64,000 nt of DNA. Origin: Aphrophora alni. Lineage: Eukaryota; Arthropoda; Insecta; Hemiptera; Aphrophoridae. The position numbers and the translations under genes were made by a program. How positions within the stretch are numbered: position 1 is the first letter of the stretch; each line of letters begins with the position of its first letter. Shown here piece after piece: positions 37,901 to 49,900 of this stretch. The notes under the pieces were generated by a model. That model was not told where the DNA came from. It did not search any database and saw only the letters and a program-made list of their open reading frames with translations. The stretch is from positions 64,088,786 through 64,152,785 of the forward strand of contig OY740768.1 of NCBI GenBank assembly GCA_963513935.1, read 5' to 3'.

Positions 37901-40900
37901 AAACCTGTTTTAAAAAAATACTAGCAATTAAATGAAGAAATTATAAGTATATATTAATCAATGAAAAATAATCATTTTTATGAAACTTTATATTTTTTGT
38001 TTCCGGAAAGAAAATGAAAACTATATTGAAATACTAAAAATCATATCTATAATTAAATTTTATGAATATCATGTTTAAAAAACTTATTCTGTTAAGTACA
38101 TAAAGCGCCCATTCAAATTACCGCTCTCCCCACCACACAACCAAATGTTACGCCTTGTTCCTGTGATAAAATACTGAGTGTTCAATCTAGTTTGAAGAGT
38201 GTCCTTTACCCTTAGAAACAGAATTTGATCTGTCTTTTGTACCAGAATGCACTTGTGCCGCCCACGTGATATACGATGCTACAATCCCATTGGTCAAAAC
38301 TCTAATTATATATTTCTTGTCAGAAATACAAAAAAAACCCCACACCAGGTCAGTGTGCCGGTCAACACTAAAAGCAACAGATATGTAGGCTCCAAGATTC
38401 TCTAATTTCTCGTAAAATTGCTCTAACTCTTGTTTCAGTGCCCGACTCGATGATTTCTAAACAATGGAATCAGTATGTATTGACACTGTGGCTTAACGTT
38501 AAGTCGGTTACAATATGTTTCGTATGAATCAACTCTGAAAGGAAAAAAACTCAGTGTTTCATGCAGTATGCGTTTGTCTATCAAAACAATTCATTTGTTT
38601 TTGTTAATTAATTATATTATGTTAACTCATTATTTTTAACTTCAATGAGCAACGCTTTCTCTATTATGTCTATATAAATCAATGAATTGTGATTTGTGTA
38701 TAAAATTCAATCAAGTGTTTTTAAGCTATCTAGCTCGACAAAAGTGTATCAACTCCAGCAACATCTCCTAGTGGATTCAGGATCTTTTGGACTTCACAAA
38801 GGGACGCCATCTTGATCGTATGCAGGACGAACGTTGAGAGGTATTGTGGCAACATTATTAACATAAATCACTTAATAATAATTGGTATGTACATAATTTG
38901 TATTATTGTTTTTATTAGTTTTTTTAGTTTTTAATAAGAAAACTAATCGGTCCTTCGGGTACTGCAAATTAATCAAGTTGATAAATATTCATTATATAAT
39001 ACTGGCAATTAAGAACACTATTTTGAACATTTAGCAATAACTCAATTTATCCTACATAGGGACAAAATGGATTTTCAAGACAACAGTATAAATTACCATG
39101 TTTAATTTTAATATAATTTAGTTTAATTGATATTATATGTAAATTTTTGAGTTTTACGACGTGTGTGGACTGTTTTACGACAGCAAAAGTGTGACCGGAA
39201 AGAACTTATTCGGAAGTAAGACATCTCGTGGCAAATTGCTAGATCAGTGTTAGTAGGGAGCTCATAGGCAACGGTTGTGTTAAGGAGAGTCAGTTTAAGT
39301 GCCTAGAAACAATAAACGTGTTGTCAGAATGCATTAGTTAGCTAATTGAACTTATAAAGTATGTTATATTGACAGTTTTTAAATAGATTTGGATAATGTA
39401 GACGAACATGATAAATTGTATTAATTGTAAAGTAATGCAGACTGTTATAAGTGTTCAGTACGAGCAGCGTGTTTTAAAAAGAGACAATAGACAATATTGC
39501 GTGTAGTAATAATCACGGATGGTTAATAGACATTCTTAAGACTAACGTTTGAAATCTACATTAAAAATGACTTCGAGGGACATCACATTTCAGGAACACC
39601 ATCGTATAAGGAACCATGCTGTTTGGACCATAATCGAGTGATGTGTTTAAGACAACGGACTGGTAACTCTGTATTGTTTAATACTTAAAATTCATATTGT
39701 TCATTTTATAAAATTTATTATGTTTGATTTTCTTGTTCTTGTAAATAAATTTAATATTTTAAAATAATTATGTTACTTAACGTAGAAGAATACTAAATAT
39801 AGACAGACATAACTTTCTTTTTAAAGTAATATAAATTCAATATTAAAAACAGATAAAATTAATCTGTTAAGATTCATAATAAATTCTTCAGTTGCAACTT
39901 AAAAAATATAAAAAAGATAAATTCAAGATCTTTCTTTAAAGTTAAAATCTTCTTAAAAGGAATTAATAACAGCTAATAGTAGGATGTATAACATAAGTGA
40001 TTTATAATATTTATTTCAAAATTGATGTTAATGTTTTTGTTCTTTACTATTTAATAAATGTTTTTTGTTAACATTTCAGCCAAAGTATTTTCATTGCAAT
40101 ACCAAACTTCACTGTAAGTACACCTTTAAAAGAACTACACCCTGAGATTTAAATAATTAAATTCATTTTTTTTTCTAAATTGATGTTAACACATCTGGCG
40201 CCCTAAACTGCTGTGCAATAATTAATTAAAATAAATTTTAAATTCATTTTATTTTGTAACAAAATACGAAGAAAGAACTCTTCAAGTTCAAAAGATAAAT
40301 TTCTTATGCTTAAAATAGCTTCACTATTAATAACTAACTATCAGCTCATTTTTAAATTATTACAATTGTCACTCAACGAGTGGCAATTTTTAATGAACAA
40401 AAGTAACTTTCAAAATAATCTTAAATTCTGCCCCTCATTTTGAATTATTACAATTGGCGCCCAACGTGGGGCTTTTAGGTCGAAAAAACAGTGAATTTGG
40501 TAATGAAAGCACTTATCAAGGTAAGGATTTTTTCAATAATAAGAAAGATTCTCTTTAAAATTTTGTGTTTGTTAAGTATAATAAATTCTGTTGTGTTAAA
40601 TAAAATAAGATAAGATGGATTTTGGAATAATAATTGTCAATAATAGTGAACAGGTTAGGGTAATGATTTTGGTAACTACAATTTAAACTTAAAACTAAAG
40701 GTAAATAAAAATAATAATAACTAAAAATGGAGGGTACAAATAATAATAATAATCTAGGGGCTAAACAGGTTAGAGTAATTGATCAAGATAGAGTAGATAG
40801 GGGTAAAATAAATAATGATCAGAGTATGAGCATGGAAAAAATGTGTGAGATGTTAATAAATAAATTGAATCAAAATACTGAAATGATAATAAATAAAATT

Positions 40901-43900
40901 GACCAAAATAGTTTAAAATTTGAACAGAATTGTATGAAGTTAGATAATAAATTTGATAATTGGAATCAGGGATGGGAACAAGAAAGATTAAAAAATGAGA
41001 CAATGGTTAAGCCTAATATAAGTAAGAATGAGTGTGTTGTGAATGATGGTTTAAGTCAGATTAAGTCTAAGATGTTGGGGGAAATAGAAAAGTTTGGGCA
41101 AAGTATGAATAGTAAATTTGAGCAAGAAAAATTAAAAATTAAGATAATGAATAGGCCTAAGATATGTCAGAATGAATCTTTTGAAAATAATAATTTAGAA
41201 CAGTTGATAGGTAATGTTGAAATTAATGTGTCTGGTGGGGTTGAAATAGATATAAGTAATTCAAAAAACAATGCAGGAATAAATAATCTAATAACAAAGG
41301 AATCAGCTGTTTTTCTTAAAGAACGAGTGTACCATAAGACTGTAGATTTTGAAAAATACATAATGTTAAAATTTAGGAATGTTTTTAGAATCCAAGAGCA
41401 AGAAATTAAAAGTTTTTGTGAAAAGAGTGGCTTTGAAAATAAATATGAAAACATATGTACAAAAGAAGACTTTATAATAGAATACAGGTCTGGTGGGGTA
41501 ATAAATTTGAAACTGACAGCTGACAAATTTAGGTCATTAGATTCTAAGATGTTTGAGAGAAAGAGAAATGTAGTTATGTCTGTAAAAGAGAAAGAGAAAG
41601 GTATTTTGTCAGTACTCAGAGAGAGAAATAGAGGGGAATCTTTTGTCAAGTTAGGGTCTATTGTTATGACTAACCTAGAAAAACTATCTAAACTAGAAGT
41701 AGTATTTAACGATGTAATTATGTTAAGAAAGTAGGCTATATTTTACAAAATGTTTCACCAATCGGGAAACCATCGTAAAAAATATATAATTTATAATTGA
41801 GTTATAATAAATTGATTTTGGAACGACTAAGCAAATAATGTAAAGACACTTTAATAAAATGGACTTGATTTGAATAACAATAGTAACTTGTATGATAGAT
41901 ATATTTAATATGAAGATAATAACTAAGATGTGTGAATAAATAATTTTTATGTAGTAATAAGATATGTAGGATAAGGTGAAATGTTAAAAGTTTTTAAGTT
42001 AGGAGTTCTAATAAGTAATGTAGTCAAAGACGTTAGTTATCAGCAGATAACTTTGAATATTTATGAAAGGAATAAATAATTATAGAACGTGTTAAGATAA
42101 GTTGATTAGAAGGAAGGGTTTAGTGAATCTGTAGGAACCGATAATATTTAGAATTGAAGTAATAATATTTAATATTGAATATAGAATGTCAATATTGAAG
42201 ATTCAATAATGTGACGAAAGTTGAAAATCATTTGCAGACCAAGTCGAAGCTAAAAAGGTTTATCGATTCCTTATCAACATACAGATAAGGATTGCATCAT
42301 AAGGAGGGGAAGGTTGTTTATCTCTTAACCAGGCCTAAAATTCCTTTGCGTGTAAAATAAAGATTGATATACAGTGTGTTACAAAAGTACTGTGCTGGAA
42401 AAAAAAACTTTTGATTCATAATTATAAATTAACTTGCGTTTTTTAAATAAAAAATGTTTAAATAAAGGATGATTGGTATTAATTAAAGTAAATAGGATAA
42501 AAGTTAATTACTTGAATAACTTTAACAGAATAAAATGTAAATTCATAAATAAAGAACTTAGAATAATTTAAAAATAAAATTTTCTTTTTGAATCTGGATA
42601 ATAATTTGTAGAAAGGATTACATAAGCAATAAATCGACGATGCTAGAAGTATAGTCGCTAAATGAGAACATTATTTCAACTTTGGATGAGTTAATTTTAA
42701 TGAAATTTTTTGTGAATTTTAAATTTTCTTCGTATAAATGCATTTAAGAAAGAACATGAACAATTGGGAGGATGGCAGGGTAACGGTAGTCGAAAACATG
42801 TCTTATTCTTAGAAATAAGGCATGTAGACAGCATTAAAGGTGTATTGTGGTTGTAAGGTTGTGAGGTGGGCTTTATTCTGAACTGAGTAGGAATTTTGCA
42901 TTTCAACCATCTCACATCTGAAAATCATAATGCATTACTTTATGTAAGTGTCAATAGTTGTAATCAGAAAGATACAAATTCAGTCGGCTAGAAGAGTCGA
43001 AGTGGGAGTAAGATAATAGGAACACAATATGGCTACTAAACAATAAAATTTTTGAAAAAAGTAATTTTATAAAAGAGTAAGTTTAAAATCTTTTAAGTTT
43101 TTTTTTATTTAAAATAATTAGGTCATAAAGAGAGTTTATTATAACTAAAGGTACCATTGATAGTGTTTTGAGAAGAATAGAGATTTGACGTAATATTACA
43201 TGAGAAAACTTCATGTAATAAAAACTTAGCCTGATGTAAAAAAGGAAACAAATTGAAGGATATACAGAAGTGATCGATCTGTATATACGAGATTAAACCG
43301 GACGTGACAGAAAAGGAGTTTTTATGAAATAAATCGAAAAATTTTGTAAAATTGTAAAAATATTAGCTGATTAAAATATGTAACTAGATGTTAAGTTGTA
43401 AAATGATAATTTGTATGTTTGATGTTAATAAGCAATAAGGATTAATTGTTAATATGATAAAAAGTTGTTAGTCTTAAGTGATTTAGGGTGTGGAAAATTA
43501 AAAATAGTTAGTAAAAGTTTGAGAATTTATGTGAGTTTTGCCAAGCCAAGTAATAATAGAGTTTTTTTATGTTTTTTGATTTTAAATAATAAATAGTTTG
43601 AGGTTAAGTTTTGGTTTTTAAAGAAAAAGTAGTAAAATAATGATAACTAGAGAGATTTTAATGAAATTTATAGAAGAGATAAATAAATAACGTTTTTTAA
43701 ATAAATAATAATTGAATTTGAAATAATAGATGATTGTGAGAAGTTATTTAATAAAGGTGTTTAAAGATTTTGATGAAATAAGGTGTTAGCCGGGAAACAA
43801 TGTAAATTTTTTTATTTTTTGAAGTTTTTGTATTTAAATAATTGATGACTAAGGAGATTTTAATGAAGTAGTTTAAATGAGAGATTTTTTGAGTTTTTTA

Positions 43901-46900
43901 TTAGAAGATGTTGACTTTACAGAATTATTAAGTAAAGTGGTATTTGAAATATGAGGTTGTTCTATTAAGAAGCTTTTATAAACAAGGTAGTTAAGTTGCA
44001 TTGATGGTTAATTTTAGTTTTTAAGAAGTTTTTGAGTACTGCGATGATATACAGAAGGAATACGGCGATTTTAATGAAATAATGGGAGATTTAAGGAATT
44101 CTACGAAATACGACGATTATGATGATTTTAAAGGAAGCTACGTTGAAATAAAGGAGATTATTAATACAAATATGTAGGTAACCCGCGAGGTCTGCATATA
44201 TAGATGATGAAGAGTTTTTTGGGGATTAATGCAACTTTAATTATTGAAACATGAAAGATTTGAGATGGAAGGAAATTTTTAAGATAGGATACTAAAAGGT
44301 GATACAATTGTAAAGAAATAATTTTGAAAGAGATAAAATGAGTTTGTAAGTGATTTTTTTTTATATAATGATGTTATAATTTTGAATTTTAGTATAAGAG
44401 AGGAGTTTTTGGTAATTGTAAAATCAGTAGTTAAGATGTTATCCCAGCAAAACCAAGAGTAATAGAGAAATTAAGTTAAAGTAAATAATAATGTAAAGTT
44501 ATAATTGAAAAATTTTAAAGTAAATTGAAGTAATTTTGAGTAATAAATAAATAATTTTGTAGTGATGTTAAATGATAATGAGAAGTTTTAAATCATGATT
44601 ATATAGAGATGAAAGATATTCAGATGAATAACTAAAATGAAAATTAGATTTCCAATAGAGATGTAAAGTATTTTCGTCTTGGCAAAGAGTAAAATGTGGG
44701 AAAGGAAATGCCAGATGGCAGGAAAGTATACAGACAAAAGTCTGGAGATAAGTTTTGAGTGACAGGATCCGGTCAACAAAAAATGTTGATGGGAAAGTTC
44801 CAGTCAACGGATGTTGGAAAGAAAACTGATGATGGGTTTTATTATATAAATAGAGATAAGGTTTAGCACTAATGGAGTTATATTTAGTTTTGATGAGTTA
44901 TGATAACTCAATTAATAGTTAAGATAAGAAAGTAGGATTTTTAGTAAATAGATTTTTTAGTTTTTTATATGAAAAGAGAATCTTTCGTATAATAAGTATA
45001 CTAGAGATACTTATTTTTTTTATGAAGTCCTTAGCTTCTGAAATGAAGTGTCTTGAACATCCATTGAAATTTTTTTCGCTTCGAATTGAAATTTATATAT
45101 AAAAATTTGTATTGCAATACACATATTGTAATACAAATCTTTGTGGGGTTTTTGTGGTAATGTGAAAAATCAAAATTTATAATAGGTTTAAAATCCGCGG
45201 GTGCATGAACCGAGACAGGATGTCTGGATCATGAATTGTATTTAGTAAATTCATTTATAGGGACAAAATGGATTTTCAAGACAACAGTATAAATTACCAT
45301 GTTTAATTTTAATATAATTTAGTTTAATTGATATTATATGTAAATTTTTGAGTTTTACGACGTGTGTGGACTGTTTTACGACAGCAAAAGTGTGACCGGA
45401 AAGAACTTATTCGGAAGTAAGACATCTCGTGGCATATTGCTAGATCAGTGTTAGTAGGGAGCTCATAGGCAACGGTTGTGTTAAGGAGAGTCAGTTTAAG
45501 TGCCTAGAAACAATAAACGTGTTGTCAGAATGCATTAGTTAGCTAATTGAACTTATAAAGTATGTTATATTGACAGTTTTTAAATAGATTTGGATAATGT
45601 AGACGAACATGATAAATTGTATTAATTGTAAAGTAATGCAGACTGTTATAAGTGTTCAGTACGAGCAGCGTGTTTTAAAAAGAGACAATAGACAATATTG
45701 CGTGTAGTAATAATCACGGATGGTTAATAGACATTCTTAAGACTAACGTTTGAAATCTACATTAAAAATGACTTCGAGGGACATCACATTTCAGGAACAC
45801 CATCGTATAAGGAACCATGCTGTTTGGACCATAATCGAGTGATGTGTTTAAGACAACGGACTGGTAACTCTGTATTGTTTAATACTTAAAATTCATATTG
45901 TTCATTTTATAAAATTTATTATGTTTGATTTTCTTGTTCTTGTAAATAAATTTAATATTTTAAAATAATTATGTTACTTAACGTAGAAGAATACTAAATA
46001 TAGACAGACATAACTTTCTTTTTAAAGTAATATAAATTCAATATTAAAAACAGATAAAATTAATCTGTTAAGATTCATAATAAATTCTTCAGTTGCAACT
46101 TAAAAAATATAAAAAAGATAAATTCAAGATCTTTCTTTAAAGTTAAAATCTTCTTAAAAGGAATTAATAACAGCTAATAGTAGGATGTATAACATAAGTG
46201 ATTTATAATATTTATTTCAAAATTGATGTTAATGTTTTTGTTCTTTACTATTTAATAAATGTTTTTTGTTAACATTTCAGCCAAAGTATTTTCATTGCAA
46301 TACCAAACTTCACTGTAAGTACACCTTTAAAAGAACTACACCCTGAGATTTAAATAATTAAATTCTTTTTTTTTTCTAAATTGATGTTAACACATCTGGC
46401 GCCCTAAACTGCTGTGCAATAATTAATTAAAATAAATTTTAAATTCATTTTATTTTGTAACAAAATACGAAGAAAGAACTCTTCAAGTTCAAAAGATAAA
46501 TTTCTTATGCTTAAAATAGCTTCACTATTAATAACTAACTATCAGCTCATTTTTAAATTATTACAATTGTCGCTCAACGAGTGGCAATTTTTAATGAACA
46601 AAAGTAACTTTCAAAATAATCTTAAATTCTGCCCCTCATTTTGAATTATTACAATATTACATTTTTATCCAAAACAAAGTTATAAAATTAACTCGCTATT
46701 AATATATGATGTTTTAGAATACCGGTATAATACATTTCTTATTACTTACTCCAGAAACTGATGATCCTCTGGAGCTAGGCCGACTCTGACGAGGCGATCC
46801 TACAGTAGGTGAGCCTGCTACTCTCTGAATTCTTTCGACACCTGGAGATTTTGGCCGGAGCTTATGAGGGGGTGCTGGAAGAGGAGGAGGTGAATTACAC

Positions 46901-49900
46901 TCTTCATCTCGTGGAAGGACAGACTCATAGATTGGTTCCGAAGTTCCATTAGTTTCTTGTAAAGGAGGAGGTGGAGGAGGACAATTAGGCTCAGGTAATG
47001 ATGGTGCCTTAAGGCACTTGGTAGGAGCAGAACTTCTAGTCCCATCTTGGTTGTAAAGATTGTTCCCTTCTGGACCATCATTACCAGCATTCAAGCCTTC
47101 CAATTCTTGTTGAATTACTGACTCTAACTGCAACAATATAATATTTTTTAAATATTATAACATTTATCTTTGGATTAGGTAGTTTTATAAGTGTTATACT
47201 TTATTTTGTTCAAAAAAAAAAAATGTACAGATTCAAAAATGATTATAATTGAAAAGAATTTAATAATTATTGCCCTAAAAATAAAATACAATAATATTAA
47301 TAAATGAGTAAATCATAAATAAAAATTGAGAATCTGAAGTTTTTATTATTTGAACGTAATTGTTATTTAACTATTATAATGGTAGATATAACAATAATGA
47401 TAGGCCTCGTCTAAAAATTGGGCTATTTACATATTAATTATTATTATTGTAATTTAAAAATAAAATACATGCAAATAAGTTGACTGTAAACAACAAACAA
47501 AAACTGAAGCCCTTACATAAGCTGTATATTAATTTACATTCTCTCTGCTGAAGAATAGTAACTAACAAAAACTAATTATTAGTGTCTTCAAGTATGTTGT
47601 TTGAATAGTATCTAAATTATACAATGTGTCCCATAAAGGTATTCCAAAGTTTGACCTGTCTGTAGAACAGTTGTTTTTGAATTGATTGGTTTAAAAATAT
47701 TGTAAAGTTTCACATTTTTCAGTAAATTAAAATTTGGTTAGATTGTATATACGTATATAAGAAGGCAAAGCTTGTTATGAAAAAAAGAGATCTTAGGAGT
47801 TTTTACTTTTTGGTTGTGTATATGGTCTGATGTAATATATAATACACGGATGAAAGTATAGTGTTACAGAAGCAAGCAAATAAGTAAAAATAAAAACATT
47901 TTAATCATACTGTCTAATTATAGAATACGACCAAGGAAGATTTTGTACAATATAAATGTTTTTTGTTTTTGTTTTTTTTTAGGTTAAATCATACTATATA
48001 AGATGTAGAAATAAGTCTGGTAAAAGAGAATTTCATAGATTACCCAATAATGACATAGTTTGTGTTCTGATTAAAGGAAATTATAATCCAATAAAAGACA
48101 TCATAAGCGAGAGAAGGGAACATCATAAACATCTCTCGAGGAAGCAATCAAAAACAATCATCAATTGCGAACCAGCACTAGACAACAATAATTGTAGTCT
48201 GGAACTAGGCACTAGACTTGATAACATCTTTTATAGAGTAAAAGTATTTTGTGGAGAAGTGTTTTGGACACAAGCATAATCAAAAGACTCAGTTAAAAGG
48301 TATCACTTGGTATAACATGCAATATATTTTCATTATAAACAAAGTTGAACATGTAGGTTGAATGAATAAAAATAAAAGTAGTAATTGCAATAAAAAAAAT
48401 AAATAAATAAATTTAAAAAAATAAAATAAATACAAACTTTGTTTTTAGATATGAACAAATAGTTGAATTTTGGTGTTACAACTATCTAACAGGACTTTGT
48501 CATAAACATTTATACAATACTTTTTTCCTCTAGCTTTGTTGTAATTTTACATTGTTATATTATGTTATGTGTCAATTTCTGGTTTAAAGAATAAATATGT
48601 TTGTATTTCAGAAAAGTAGACTTTTGTACTTAATTTAGCCTAGTTCACTTTTCGATGAATTCACGACCCTATAGAAATCACAGAGTATAATTTCTCAAAA
48701 AATTAACTTATTGGCGTTCAACAGAACAATAAATTAAATTAAATGTAAAGAAAGAAATTTTAAAGGAACTTTCATTATCAGTGTAATTTGAGAATACAAT
48801 AAGTAAAAATGAGAATCCAAATGCGACTGATAATGAAATAGTAAAGAATTAGAATCCTTGTAACAATTAATTACAGAGTTACAATTATTAGAGTACAACA
48901 ATTGAGTTCAGTAAATGGTGTATAATTAAACAAATAAATATTCAAGATATCTATAATACTAATGGAACTCCAGACTATACCAGTCTTGAGAAACATTTTT
49001 TTGAACAATGACCTTCCTAGTCGATAGATTGGGAGGAGAAGTGAATTTATGGTCTGGTTACCAAAATTATCAGACTTAACCATTAATAACTTCTTTTTGA
49101 AGGGCTACTTAAAAGAATGAATTTATTAACACACCATCAATAGAGGAGGTAAAGACAATTATTGAAAATGAAATTCTCAATATCCCACTTTTTCTGGTAT
49201 GCTTATGATGCTTTCATTCGATGGTGCTATCAACACATAGAGGTAGATGATTTCCAATTTGAATAGTGATCAATGTTTATTTTTGATGTTATAATGTTAG
49301 ATTTGATACCAACTTTAAAGAATTTAATTAGTAAAATTACTGATATAGCCTATAACAATATTGTTAATCAAAATAAGATGATCTAAACCCCAAAAACTGT
49401 GTTTTATTTTAAACAGCCGCTATTTTGTTTGCATGGAATATATTTTCTTGAACATTCTGTGACATAGGTACTTTATACATATCTACAACATTAATGCAAA
49501 TTTAACCAAATTGGTCGAAAAACAACAGTTCCACGACAAGTGAAAAATTGGATTAAGTTCATAGGACACATTGTACACATCATATATGATATATTTACAG
49601 TAAGACCCCGATTATCCAAGCTAATGTGGACCAGAGGACACTCGGATAACCAGAAACTCATATAACATGGGCAGACAGACCGGCGAATGAGAGCGTCTAC
49701 CACCGCCATTGAAATCACGTGTGTGCGTTTTTGGCCGTCAGTCTGTGTTACTGGTGTTACAAAGACGTTTTGGGGTTGATAAAGACGTAAAATTGAATTA
49801 AAATATTGAGTTCACTTTATTACGAAACCCACAGTACTGCACTGAATTAAATATAAAAAATACAGAAATATGCTGTACTGAACAGCAAATAAAAATACAG

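Larger units (their letters stand above)
38845..46653 (+). mobile_element. LTR retrotransposon copy B, no pol genes
   Basis: Same family as copy A, opposite orientation, antisense to the myosin. The two LTRs match over 1397 bp (39056-40452 and 45257-46653) with at least three differences. Order: 5' LTR, a clean primer-binding site, leader with splice donor, ORF (40727-41734), about 3.4 kb of non-coding sequence, hairpin, PPT-like gtggggtttt, 3' LTR. No protease, RT or integrase is seen. The right flank is ATAT. The base-for-base left limit is uncertain because the first part of the 5' LTR does not match the 3' LTR; a TGTGG start at 38845, after gtat, is my best estimate. Confidence 0.85.

Noticed and set aside
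41167..41649. 160-codon minus-strand frame
   Set aside because: Shadow of the copy B ORF; Ser/Phe/Leu-rich as expected from an antisense of Lys/Glu/Asn codons.
47985..48280. Frame reading [18 protein letters not shown], like the start of a THAP zinc finger
   Set aside because: Only about 20 residues fit; the remaining Cys/His residues and the rest of a THAP protein are absent.
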